Below are positions 8,461 through 19,900 of a stretch of DNA of 22,500 bases, piece after piece. The position numbers and the translations under genes were made by a program. The DNA is taken from assembly GCA_012295275.1 (NCBI GenBank), contig CM022676.1, forward strand, positions 12,150,660-12,173,159, given 5' to 3'. The stretch's first letter is position 1; the number at the start of each line of letters is the position of its first letter. The notes beneath the pieces are model-generated. The model was not told the origin of the DNA. It saw nothing but the letters and a program-made list of their open reading frames with translations, and did not search any database. The stretch comes from Chrysomallon squamiferum. Its lineage: Eukaryota; Mollusca; Gastropoda; Neomphalida; Peltospiridae.

Positions 8461-10404
8461 TCAAATAAAAAAAATTGCAATGTACTATAAATAATTTAAA
8501 AATTTAATCTGTTCTGGAAATTTATATTTTTCACTATTAAAGATGATTAATTTTAATTTTGAAAAAAAAATTTGCTTTGTACATCTGTGTTTTTCATTTA
8601 TGTTTTATGTTCTGGAACAATTGTTTTTAATTCACTTTTAATTTAGTTGTAATAAAATTATTAAATTAATTTTGAAAAAAAAATTATTAAATTAATTTGC
8701 TTTGTACATCTGTGTTTTTCATTTATGTTTTATGTTCTGGAACAATTGTTTTTAATTCACTTTTAATTTAGTTGTAATAAAATTATTAAATTAATTTTGA
8801 AAAAAAGAAATTGCTTTGTACATCTGTGTTTTTCATTTATGTTTTATGTTCTGGAACAATTGTTTTTAATTCACTTTTAATTTAGTTGTAATAAAATTAT
8901 TAAATTAATTTTGAAAAAAAAAAAATTGCTTTGTACATCTGTGTTTTTCATTTATGTTTTATGTTCTGGAACAATTGTTTTTAATTCACTTTTAATTTAG
9001 TTGTAATAAAATTATTAAATTAATTTTGAAAAAAAAATTTGCTTTGTACATCTGTGTTTTTCATTTATGTTTTATGTTCTGGAACAATTGTTTTTAATTC
9101 ACTTTTAATTTAGTTGTAATAAAATTATTAAATTAATTTTGAAAAAAAAATTTGCTTTGTACATCTGTGTTTTTCATTTATGTTTTATGTTCTGGAACAA
9201 TTGTTTTTAATTCACTTTTAATTTAGTTGTAATAAAATTATTAAATTAATTTTGAAAAAAAGAAATTGCTTTGTACATCTGTGTTTTTTTCATTTATGTT
9301 TTATGTTCTGGAACAATTGTTTTTAATTCACTTTTAATTTAGTTGTAATAAAATTATTAAATTAATTTTGAAAAAAAAAAATTTGCTTTGTACATCTGTG
9401 TTTTTCATTTATGTTTTATGTTCTGGAACAATTGTTTTAATTCACTTTTAATTTAGTTGTAATAAAATTATTAAATTAATTTTGAAAAAAAGAAATTGCT
9501 TTGTACATCTGTGTTTTTCATTTATGTTTTATGTTCTGGAACAATTGTTTTTAATTCACTTTTAATTTAGTTGTAATAAAATTATTAAATTAATTTTGAA
9601 AAAAAAATTTGCTTTGTACATCTGTGTTTTTTTTTCATTTATGTTTTATGTTCTGGAACAATTGTTTTTAATTCACTTTTAATTTAGTTGTAATAAAATT
9701 ATTAAATTAATTTTGAAAAAAAAATTTGCTTTGTACATCTGTGTTTTTTTTTTTATGTTTTATGTTCTGGAACAATTGTTTTTTTAATTCACTTTTAATT
9801 TAGTTGTAATAAAATTATTAAATTAATTTTGAAAAAAAAAAAATTTGCTTTGTACATCTGTGTTTTTTTCATTTATGTTTTATGTTCTGGAACAATTGTT
9901 TTTTTAATTCACTTTTAATTTAGTTGTAATAAAATTATTAAATTAATTTTGAAAAAAAATTTGCTTTGTACATCTGTGTTTTTCATTTATGTTTTATGTT
10001 CTGGAACAATTGTTTTTAATTCACTTTTAATTTAGTTGTAATAAAATTATTAAATTAATTTTGAAAAAAAAATTTGCTTTGTACATCTGTGTTTTTCATT
10101 TATGTTTTATGTTCTGGAACAATTGTTTTTAATTCACTTTTAATTTAGTTGTAATAAAATTATTAAATTAATTTTGAAAAAAAAATTTGCTTTGTACATC
10201 TGTGTTTTTCATTTATGTTTTATGTTCTGGAACAATTGTTTTTAATTCACTTTTAATTTAGTTGTAATAAAATTATTAAATTAATTTTGAAAAAAAAAAT
10301 TTGCTTTGTACATCTGTGTTTTTCATTTATGTTTTATGTTCTGGAACAATTGTTTTTAATTCACTTTTAATTTAGTTGTAATAAAATTATTAAATTAATT
10401 TTGA
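8460..10404 (+). repeat. AT-rich satellite array, 16 clear monomers plus one diverged monomer
   Basis: The core GCTTTGTACATCTGTG occurs at 8574, 8699, 8813, 8928, 9041, 9154, 9268, 9385, 9498, 9611, 9728, 9847, 9963, 10076, 10189 and 10303, so monomers are about 113-117 bp with one of 125. Each then carries TTCATTTATGTTTTATGTTC, TGGAACAATTG, TTTAATTTAGTTGTAATAAA and a terminal A run after TTTTG. Differences are almost all in T and A run lengths. A variant run AAAAAAGAAA marks the joins before 8813, 9268 and 9498. A diverged monomer at about 8460-8570 starts the array. Confidence 0.96.
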
Positions 10405-10907
10405 GTTAATTATTGACTTCTTTGACAAAACACATTTCCTGTTCCTCCCATTGCTCTGGTACCAGTCATAAAAGCAACTGTCTGCATCTACTTGTTGTGA
10501 TAAAATTAAATAAACTGCAGAGTACAAATTCACTTGTTATTCATTCAGAGACAGCCTTTGTCGTGCTTGTCGTGTTTCCTTAGTAACATCAAATTTTTCA
10601 GACTAAATAAATAAACACATTTAAAAATAAAATAAATGACACTTTTAAATATTTACTGCATTTTGATCTCTTCTTAATTTTGTGTTTTCATGAAATAATT
10701 TCTTATTAAATATACCAAAAGTTATTAAAAATGTAATAGTCAAAACCTTTCTACAAGATACATTTATAATCACTGTTCAAACACTGGTAAACAGTATAAA
10801 ATCAAAAAATTTAAAAAAATAAAAAGCAAGACATTGCTTGTTACTTAGAAAGTGTTTCATTTATCAACTACTTTAAAACGTCTCAATTATTATCATAATG
10901 CTTACTT

Positions 10908-10912
<5 letters not shown>
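10405..10912. other. AT-rich intergenic spacer
   Basis: I see no open frame with coding character, no repeat array and no RNA gene in this stretch. Confidence 0.5.
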
Positions 10913-10961
<49 letters not shown>

Positions 10962-11063
10962 GTAGAATTGTTTTACCAGGATTTACTCTGTTAGTTGAAT
11001 GACGTGCATGGCCGTAACTACATTGACGCAAACGAGGCAAATGAAACATACCGATTTTTAAAA

Positions 11064-11101
<38 letters not shown>

Positions 11102-11145
11102 TTATTCTTATTCTTATATTATTATTATATATATATATAGTAATG
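10913..11145. repeat. (CA)n and (ATT)n microsatellites flanking a short unique segment
   Basis: A (CA)n run lies at about 10913-10957, and an (ATT)n run with ATTCTT variants at about 11066-11140. Between them, GGCCGTAACTACATTGACGC AAACGAGGCAAATG (11020-11053) looks unlike the surroundings and resembles sequence often seen at the ends of hAT-type elements. That resemblance is a weak inference. Confidence 0.75.
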
Positions 11146-11332
11146 TACAAAGATTCTACTTAAAACTATCAAATATAAATCTCTATTCCGACACAAACGA
11201 TATCCACTGAACGAATTCGTTACCGTTTTGGAAGTCTATCGACATCGTTGCAATGAAAGATACAACTTAAGACATCAAACAGGTTTATCGAACACCTGAT
11301 GATTTATGGCTTACAACATCCTTTTCAACGTT

Positions 11333-11697
11333 TCAGTCTTAGCCCGGTTCTTTCCCTGATGCAGTTAGTATTATCATTTAGCGTTTCAGTCGTAGCCCGG
11401 TTCTTTCCCTGATGCAGTTAGTATTATCATTTAGCGTTTCAGTCGTAGCCCGGTTCTTTCCCTGATGCAGTTAATATTATCATTTAGCGTTTCAGTCGCC
11501 CGGTTCTTTCCCTGATGCAGTTAGTATTATCATTTAGCGTTTCAGTCGTAGCCCGGTTCTTTCCCTGATGCAGTTAATATTATCATTTAGCGTTTCAGTC
11601 TTAGCCCGGTTCTTTCCCTGATGCAGTTAGTATTATCATTTAGCGTTTCAGTCGTAGCCCGGTTCTTTCCCTGATGCAGTTAATATTATCATTTAGC
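11333..11697 (+). repeat. 53-bp minisatellite, 7 copies
   Basis: The unit is TTTCAGTCGTAGCCCGGTTC then TTTCCCTGATGCAGTTAGTA then TTATCATTTAGCG. There are seven copies; one (around 11486) lacks four bases (GTAG). Copies are almost identical apart from TTAGTA/TTAATA and CGTAG/CTTAG alternations. The unit is clearly GC-richer than its surroundings. It lies upstream of the hAT relic and may belong to the same element. Confidence 0.95.
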
Positions 11698-11699
11698 GC

Positions 11700-12130
11700 C
11701 ACGACAGCACCCGAGTCGTGTCTAAAAAACTGGCTGAAGACAGGTTCGTTGAAAAGAAAGTCAGGATGGTAAGCATAACTTAAAAGTTACAAAACTTTAG
11801 AGGAATCTCGATGTCTTATGTTGTTTGAGCCACAGAAATGTCTTTGATTGAAACTGAGCTTGACCCCCTTTGCCCTACCCCTGGATCCTCCCCAGAAGTT
11901 CTGAATTATTTCATATAACTAAATACACGAATTATGGAAGATTTTCCAAATGTACATATTCGTTATATGGAACATTTTAAAATGTACATATTCATTATAC
12001 AAAAATCATTTCTGTGCAGTTTAGGAGAAATATTAGTTTATAATTTACACACAGAAAAAAAAAAGTGATATTTGTTTGATTTTTATTATTATTATTTTGG
12101 GGTTTTTTATTTTTATTTTTATTCAAACCC
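11700..12130. other. Spacer between the 53-bp minisatellite and the hAT relic
   Basis: No intact gene is visible. GC-richer sequence at 11700-11770 could be more of the decayed element. A direct repeat of ACGAATTATGGAA/ATTCGTTATATGGAACATTTT type lies around 11925-12000. The rest is AT-rich. Confidence 0.4.
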
Positions 12131-12136
12131 AGTGCA

Positions 12137-13050
12137 GTGACCTTTCGTTGTTTTGAAGACAATTCTGATGTCCCGTCTGCAAAAGAACAGCTGGTCGATG
12201 CAAGTCTTAGAGAGGATTCAGACGTAAGCTGAGCGCAGTCTGGCGATAATCCAGTTGAAGGTGAAAATAAGCATTTGTTACCAGACTGTGTTGATAAAAG
12301 TCCAGAGCTATCAACGACCTTTGCGTCAGTGACAACTGAAATACAGCAACGCGAGACAATTTCGGTAGCCCAGTCGAATCCGCAGGATAAATCGACCGTC
12401 TCCCTTGACCCTTCACATTATAAGAAAAGACTGTCCGATTCAGAGTAACTGACATTTCTTACTTCGAAAGCAGGAAAATTTCACACTCAGACAAAAGGTC
12501 GTCGCTATCTACCCTCATGGGAAAGTCAGTTTCTTTGGCTTAAGTTTTCACAAACAGAACATGCAGCATATTGTAAATACTGTATGATATTCACAAAAAG
12601 ATGCAGCATATTGTAAATACTGTATGCTATTCACAAACAACATGCAGCATACTGTAAATACTGTATGCTATTCACAAACAGAAGTTGCTCTATATTGTAA
12701 ATACTGTATGATATTCACAAACAGAAGTTGCTATATATTGTAAATACTGTATGATATTCACAAACAGAAGTTGCTATATATTGTAAATACAGTATGCTAT
12801 TCACAAACAGAACATGCAGCATATTGTAAATACTGTATGATATTCACAAACAGAAGTTGCTATATATTGTATGATATTCGCTGGAAATGTAACTTTATTC
12901 GGCAGTAAGGGATATACTGACTTGGAGAATGATATTGGTGTCAAACGCTCCTCTTTGAAATTGCATACTGATGCTGCTGAAGTATCAAAGGACGTGTTGG
13001 CGGTTTCTGAAGTTACGAAGAGCAAATGGCTAAGAACAGAGCTACGTTGA
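12137..13050 (+). pseudogene. Dead hAT-type transposase fragment (TTF-type zinc finger, ZMYM1-like)
   Basis: One frame from 12137 is open apart from TGA at 12230 and TAA at 12446. It contains SLDPSHYKKRLSDSE, then GRRYLPSWESQFLWLKFSQT and EHAAYCKYCMIF. The pattern R-R-x(4)-W-x(4)-F-x-WL-x-[FY]-S-x(5)-A-x-C-x2-C is typical of the TTF-type zinc finger of hAT transposases and the derived ZMYM1-like proteins. After a repeat insertion, 12877-13050 resumes with GNVTLFGSKGYTDLENDIG, then LKLHTDAAEVSKD, matching the following part of the same domain (the H of the finger). The catalytic core and dimerisation domain are absent. Two stops plus the repeat show that it is not functional. Confidence 0.72.
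12546..12885 (+). repeat. 43-bp minisatellite inside the hAT zinc-finger region, 8 copies
   Basis: TGTAAATAC (or its last variant) occurs at 12572, 12612, 12653, 12696, 12739, 12782, 12825 and 12869, a period of 40-44 bp. The unit is the piece of transposase reading frame that encodes the CKYC zinc-finger knuckle. Two sequence subtypes occur: ACATGCAGCATA and GAAGTTGCTATATA. The period is not a multiple of three, so the frame is destroyed. Confidence 0.93.
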
Positions 13051-14471
13051 TTTCAATCTTAGACGTCATTGTTGTCTTAAGACAAAGAAATATCACATGC
13101 AGATACGCACACTCACACACCTATATACACGCACGCACGCACACATAGCAGAGATAGCTAACGTGTGCACGCCTATAGGGTAGGAACTATGTTAAATAAT
13201 TGTCTTGGCAAAGGTTTTGTGCAACAGCTATAAAACATTATCTGGAACGGGAAATCTCTAACAATTCAGTAAAATAACTGATCATACACCACTAACCACT
13301 GGGCAACCTCTAACCTAGTCATCTCGTGACTTTATGTTAAAAGAAGACTTGTTTTCTTTCTTTTTTTATCCTTTCTTTCTTTTTCTTTTTGTTTTACTTT
13401 CACTCATTCATTCATTCATTTTTTTCTTTCGTTCGTTCTTTCCTAAATTTAAGAGAATTGTTTTAAATAATCATGATATAATGGTGTCGGTGTAATATTA
13501 ATAAGTAACTGTTATAGTTTGGAAATACTGATGCAGTTATTAGGTTTCTCATTAGTATTGCTATTGTTGTTCTTGTCACTGCTGGTGTTTTTTAATGAAT
13601 ATAACAATAAATATAAAGGCCTAACAATTATCTTTATTAATGGTGGCGAAATTTGCTTTTCCCGCGTAACCCTGATCGAAATTGTCCGATAGTAGCCGAA
13701 TAGTTCCGAGTACTAGATTAGACGAGAATACGTGATTAAAATAATTTCACGTAGCAAGTATAAAGGAACAGTCCATGAAATACAAATATAAACGTGTAGC
13801 CATGTTTCTCAGTTCGCATTTTTGAGCGATTGAAAACTGTAACGTAGTATTTAGTTTCTCCACATAATAAGAAATTGTCACAGTAATAAAGAGAAGTTTT
13901 GACTATAGTTGTAGAAATAAGAACAAAAAATAATTAAAAATATATAAACGGAGAAACAATAATTGGAGACATTACAGTGATTACTATTCATATTGTTATA
14001 GTAAGTATTTTGATTTTCAAGGACAAAAACTTGACCTGATTTAGTCATCAGTTCTCTTCTGCAATATTGCAGGTAGTAATATTTCAACAACAATCAATAC
14101 AATTTCTCAGTCCGTTCTTAATGGTTATTCCGCCATCGTTCTTCGATAATCTCCGGATTTCACGCTATGGGGAACCACCCCTGACTTATCAAAGCATGAA
14201 TTTCCAAGAAATTTCGAGATTTTTATGCTATTTTTAGCATTAAAATTCCAATTTTCACTTTCATGTGTCTTAAGTCTTACACACTTTTTGCTTTAGTTAA
14301 AATACTGAAACTTGTAATAAGTGAAACTGAAATATATTTTTAAATTATGTGATTATGTAGCTTTGTTCTGTCAAATCAGTGATTGAGAAATTGAAATTTT
14401 TTCTTAATTTGTAATCCTCTCTTCAGAAACAGTTGTAATAAATTTGTGTTAAATTATCTATTTCTGTTTTA

Positions 14472-14502
<31 letters not shown>

Positions 14503-15056
14503 TTTTTTGATATAGCGTTGTATGTATCAATATTTATTTATACTGAAATCAAGTAAAGACAAAATGCCCCTACAATATTCTCTCACAATAGATTACTGCA
14601 GCAAAAAAATATAATAATAATACAAAAAAAGAGAAAAATAATAAACAAAAAGATATGAAATGCACAAAAAATGAAATAATAACTAATACTTGTTGAAGTA
14701 ATTATAATTTTTTTCTTTTTTTTCTTCATATTTTTACTTGAGTATTGTTATTGACATGTGACAGTGTTAAAGACTGTTTTAATGAAATGTCATCCTTGGG
14801 GTCACTGAAACAAATTTTTTTTAATAAATAAGAGTATAACTCATTAAAATATATCTTTTAGTGAAAGACAGTCTAAATATATTTTGACATTTCAAGTTGT
14901 TTGTTTTATTTTTTTATACTTTTATTCTCACTCCCAATTTGATAATGAAATATAACTTTAACAACAAATAAGTTCAGCTTTTTCCTTTACTCATGTACAG
15001 TATGGATTATTATTATTATATTTTTTTTTTTAAGTTTTTTTTCTTTTTTCTTTTAG
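13051..15056. other. Intergenic region upstream of TTC3-like gene 2
   Basis: This stretch contains a (CA)-rich patch near 13105-13145, a T/C-rich tract at 13345-13445, a CpG-denser segment at about 13640-13870, and an (ATT)n run at 14473-14504. No convincing coding exon was found. A consensus donor (GTAAGTATT) at 14001 could end a non-coding first exon of gene 2, whose first coding exon is preceded by an acceptor at 15055-15056. Confidence 0.45.
13640..13870 (+). promoter_or_regulatory. Possible promoter or 5' exon region of TTC3-like gene 2
   Basis: CpG dinucleotides are clearly denser here (GCGAAATTTGC, CCCGCGTAACC, GATCGAAATTGTCCGATAGT) than anywhere nearby. It lies about 1.2-1.4 kb upstream of the first coding exon and before a strong donor at 14001. 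No TATA box or initiator stands out. An unrelated TE fragment is an equally simple explanation. Confidence 0.2.
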
Positions 15057-15080
15057 GAAAAATAAATAAAACCTTCCAAA
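15057..15080 (+). other. 5' UTR part of first coding exon, TTC3-like gene 2
   Basis: A strong polypyrimidine tract and TTTTAG end at 15056, so the ATG-bearing exon is probably the second exon of the mRNA with 24 nt of 5' UTR. The UTR contains stop codons in all relevant frames, supporting initiation at 15081. Confidence 0.55.
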
Positions 15081-15174
15081 ATGAGTAATTGTGATGATGT
15101 GCCAGAGCTTACAGATGATTCTGATGATGAAGTTCAAACTACAGCCAAACTAGAACCAAAAATCTCAACCAGAG
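15081..15174 (+). CDS. TTC3-like: TTC3-like gene 2, first coding exon
   Basis: This exon encodes MSNCDDVPELTDDSDDEVQT and then TAKLEPKISTR, an acidic disordered N-terminus. The donor GTAAGC is at 15175. One base is carried to the next exon. It is too short to be found by length alone; support comes from Kozak context, donor and phase. Confidence 0.78.
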
Positions 15175-15447
15175 GTAAGCTTTGATGTACAAATAATGAA
15201 ATACGGTAAAAAAAAGAAGAAAGAAGTTTTATTTAATACTCACAGAAACACCACTGAACAGTGATTTTTTATGCTTCTCAAATATATATATATATATAGT
15301 ATTGTATGGTATTATGTGATGAAATTAATGCCCATTTTTATTGTGTGTGTGTGTGTGCACATATATATATAGTAGACAAATGTTAAGTATTGTTTATAAA
15401 ACACATACACTTTTTTTTTTTAATTATTAAAAGTTATATTACTTTTG

Positions 15448-15493
<46 letters not shown>

Positions 15494-16884
15494 GTTTTTT
15501 TTATTAAAGAACACAAATGTAGAAAGAGATGAAAACAAAGCTTTTCATATTTATTTTAAGCAACTGAATGAGCAATACTTTTTAAAACTTTTTTGATTAG
15601 TTGCAAATCCAAATTAAAAGTTTTAACATCTAGTTTACAAATTATAATAATTATTTAAAACAGTTTTAACATCTAGTTTACAAATCATAATAATTATTTA
15701 AAACAGTTTTAACATCTAGTTTACAAATTATAATAACTGTTAAAAACAATTTTAACACTTCAGCTGCTTATGTACAAAAGTGGACACAGGCCTCACCAGA
15801 GATGAAGTCCAAACTGAAGTGTTTCACCTTCTGTCCACTGCTGTTTGGCTTTGATGGCAACGTACCTCAGCGCTGGATTACCTCCCTTCACGACAGTGGT
15901 TTGTTGATTACAAAGAACAGGTTAGCTTTTATTTAGATATTTATTTACTTACTTACTATTTATTGTTTGTTTGTTTATTTATTTATTTATTATTATTTTT
16001 TTTATTATTTTTATTATTATTATTATTATTATTATTGTTTAATATTTTCCTCTATCATCTGAGTCTGGTGTTTAAATGAGAATGTATCTGAAGAAAATGA
16101 AATTAAAATTAAAATAATAGAAAAAAAAATCTCATCCATAACAAAAAAAAAAAAAGTGTACAGAGACACACAGAGCAAGAGACAGACAGATAAATAAATA
16201 AAATATTTTAGATTTTATTATTTATTTTTTCTACATTAGAGTTGTACCTATTTTACTTGTTACATGCTTTCCCATTTATATGATGTATACATTTACTTTT
16301 AGCCTATTTATGTGTTTATTTATTTACTTATATGTTTATTTATCTATTTATTTGTTTATTTACTTATTTATTTTTTGTTTATCTAACACTTACTTATTTA
16401 TTATTTATTTATTTATTGAGTTATTTACGCATTATTTACTTATTTATTTATTTACTTATTTATTTGTTTATTTATTACAGAGAAAAAGAAGTGACCTCAC
16501 TGTCTAAAGAAGAGTGGTACATTACTGACCTTGTTGAAATAGTTTTTGAATTTCTGGAAAAAAAACTGGTAAACCTATAAAAGTAGCTGATAAATACTTC
16601 AGATTAGTTTTAACAACCTGAAATATTTGAAATTAATTAACAATTTGCATATCCAAAGGTGACAGGAGCTTGAACTTGAATTTTGACATATTTGAAGAAA
16701 GTGCAGTAATCTGTGACGAGAGATACTTCACATTGTATTTCTGTGGTTCTAGAGAACACTTGTTTTGATTAATTGTCTATCAGTAGTATTCTCAACAGTT
16801 CTGAACTTGTAGACAGATCTGGTGATACTTTACAGTATGCATAAAATGTACTAATAACATTATTTTAAAAAAAATAACTCAATA

Positions 16885-16930
<46 letters not shown>

Positions 16931-19900
16931 TATTGATAAAGATTTAATCAAGTCCAGTAAAAGTTAAATCTTTTTGAAGGAACTGCTCTTTGAAGGAAGC
17001 TAAATTATGGTAAATAAGAAATTTTGAGTGAGATAAATACAACTAATTAATTGATACAGAATGGTGATTGATGTATAATTAAATGTCTTTCTTTGTATTA
17101 CAAAGGATAATTCATTCATTCATTTGCTTATTTGTAATCTAATAATGGAAGTTTAACAAGCTGAAATATTTTAAATTAATTTACATCTTGCATGTTGAAA
17201 CTGATGATATAAATTTGCTGGGTTGGAACAAAGGTTTGTAGTGTTTAGGCAAGTTCTGAGAGGATGAATTCATTAAGCTGTCTCCAATATGGTGAAAGTT
17301 GCAGAACTAAATGGCACATATCAGATTTAATAAATCTATGTACAAATATTTAAATATTGTTTTTGAATTTTAATTAAAAAGCACTAAATACTTCTGTTCT
17401 GACCTGACGTATATATTTGTGTGTCTGTCTGTGTGTTTTCATTAATGACTGGACAGAAAGAAGAAAGGTTTCTGATGCAGCTGAGTATATTTATGAATGC
17501 ATCTGTTAATTTCTATTTAATTAATTACTAATAGAAAGAAGAAAGGTTTCTGATGCAGCTGAGTATATTTATGAATGCTTCTGTTAATTTCTATTTAATT
17601 AATTACTAACAGAAAGAAGAAAAGTTTCTGATGAAGGCTCTAGATTTCATAGACAGGATTGAAGAAAGTTCTGAATCTATTAACATTCATGAGACAATTG
17701 CACTGTTCAAAGAACATGAGGAACTGTCCAATATTGGGTAAACAATTTGTTTACTTTATCTCTGCAACAGTTCACTGTTACTGTGCAGTGGCAGAGAGAG
17801 AAAAAGAAAATGTGTGTGAGAATGTGTATGTATGTATCTGCATGATACATTGTTTTGGCATTTGTGTATAAGTCTGAAAGTGTTTACATGCATCTATAAA
17901 TGAATGAACATGATATAGTTTTAGGAGTTTTAATGAAATAACCTGTTGTAATAAGTCTAGTGCTTTTCTGTCCATCAACAGTAATGTGAAGTAATTTAAA
18001 TATCTGTATTTCAGGAAGGAAATTATATCCATGGAAAAAGATTTCAGAAAAACAGAGACTCAGCTGTATTTTGCTGTTATCTACATTTTCAAAAACTGTA
18101 AGCCTTTCATAACTTTAAAACAAATAGTTAACTTTAATTTAATACAAAGAAACAGTTTATATCTGGTTATATATAAAAGATATGAAATATTATTTTCATG
18201 TGTTTTGGAAATTAAAAACTTTCTGAGAAGTTGACGATATTTACAGTTGTAGGTAAGTTTATAATTTCATGTTTATTTGCACTGTTTTATCATCAGCTAG
18301 CTCGATGTTCAAAATTACTGAAACCAAATCAGTCTCTACCTTAATAGCTATAATTACTTGTTTCTGATAAAATGGTAAACTTTATTATAAATCAGAAATT
18401 TCAAATTTACTACAATATTCTGTAAATGATAGCAGTGTTGTGCTGTTGTTTTCATAGAAAAAACAGAAAACAAAAACAAAACATGTCTCACATTTCTAAC
18501 TTGGAGTATCCAAATGTAATTTAATGTTTTTAGTTAAAAGTTTTCACTTTTTATCTTTCTAAAAATGCTTAAGTGAAACTGAATGGTCTTTGTTTTTCAG
18601 ATCAGATATATATTTTATGTTAAAAAGTAAAATAAATAAAAATAATTTGTTTTTCTCTGAATATGTGCATCTTTCAGGTTTTGAAAAAGTAGTTAAAGTA
18701 AAATTAAATGTTGTTTGTGTTTCAGATCACACACATGTTTTAGACTTTGGTCAGGACAACATCATCACATCAGAAAAAGTGATGAAACAGTTTAAAATAA
18801 AAAAGGTTGGTTGATGCTGTTCGGTGTTTCTGTAGTTGATTCAGTAACTTTGTGTAGGTGTCTTTCATTGTGTTATTTGTTATATGCAGGGTCACATAAC
18901 TGATCTGTTACATCTTAATATTAATAAGTAGCTATACTCAAACAAGAATAAAACAAACATAAAGAAATGTGCTATATATCTATATCTGTATATATATATT
19001 TATATAATATCTTTGTTTCTTTCATCTCAGCTCAGTGTTGACATTTCATAACTAAACCAGTCACTAAGAAATGTAAAAATGTTGACATTACATAACTAAA
19101 CCAGTCACTAAGAAATGTAAAAATGTTGACATTACATAACTAAACCAGTCACTAAGAAATGTAAAAATGTTGACATTACATAACTAAACCAGTCACTAAG
19201 AAATGTAAAAGTGTTCACACTAGATAACTAAGCCAATCACTAAACAATGTGAAAGTGTTGACACTAAGTAGTGGAAGTATTGTTTGATGTTGTTTACAGA
19301 ATGTCACAGAGGACAAGATCAGACGACTGAAAGAGAAGGGAAACAAGACATTCAATGAAAACAAGTTCAAAAAAGCTGTTGAGTTTTACACAGAAGCAAT
19401 AAAAATGGAGTAAATACATTAAAATGTCTATTTGTATGTCAGTGTGTGTAAATATAAAATGTGTATATTTGTGTGTGAATGCATGTGTATAGTGTGTAAA
19501 TGTGTATGTATAAAATGTCTATATTTGTGTGTGAATGCATGTGTATAGTGTGTAAATATGTATGTATAAAATGTCTACCTGTGTAAGTGTGTAGTGTATG
19601 TGAATATGTGTGTGTTTAAACATACAAAATTAGTGTACATGAATTGTATTTGTGTGGGTGTCTGTGTGTATGTGTGTGTATGGTCCTCATTTTGTGATAG
19701 AAATAACTGTATTTATTGCATATTAAAAATAGCTCCACAACAAAAATAAATAAGAATATTCTTAGTTCCAGTAAGGGTGTATCAGTTTCGTGATAACAAG
19801 AACAAATATTTGACAAGATGAGTTGTTCAGTGTTTTTTAAAAATTGATGGCAAACAACAAACACTTCTGGAAACTGAGTGGATGGGAATTTGTTCTAAAA

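Noticed and set aside
8460-10404. A CRISPR-like array
   Set aside because: Units are contiguous tandem copies that differ only in A/T run lengths. There are no unique spacers of constant length, no cas genes, and the DNA is eukaryotic.
16280-16480. Membrane-protein-like open frames (FIYLFIYLF)
   Set aside because: They come from TTTA simple repeats in the intron and only become coding after the acceptor at 16480.
17457-17612. Two extra coding exons before exon 4
   Set aside because: Both copies read KEERFLMQLSIF and reach an in-frame TAA before any suitable donor. They are duplicated boundary fragments.
18590-18725. An earlier acceptor (AG 18599-18600) for gene 2 exon 6
   Set aside because: In the phase left by exon 5 it meets a stop after about seven codons. 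The acceptor at 18724-18725 keeps frame with exon 7.
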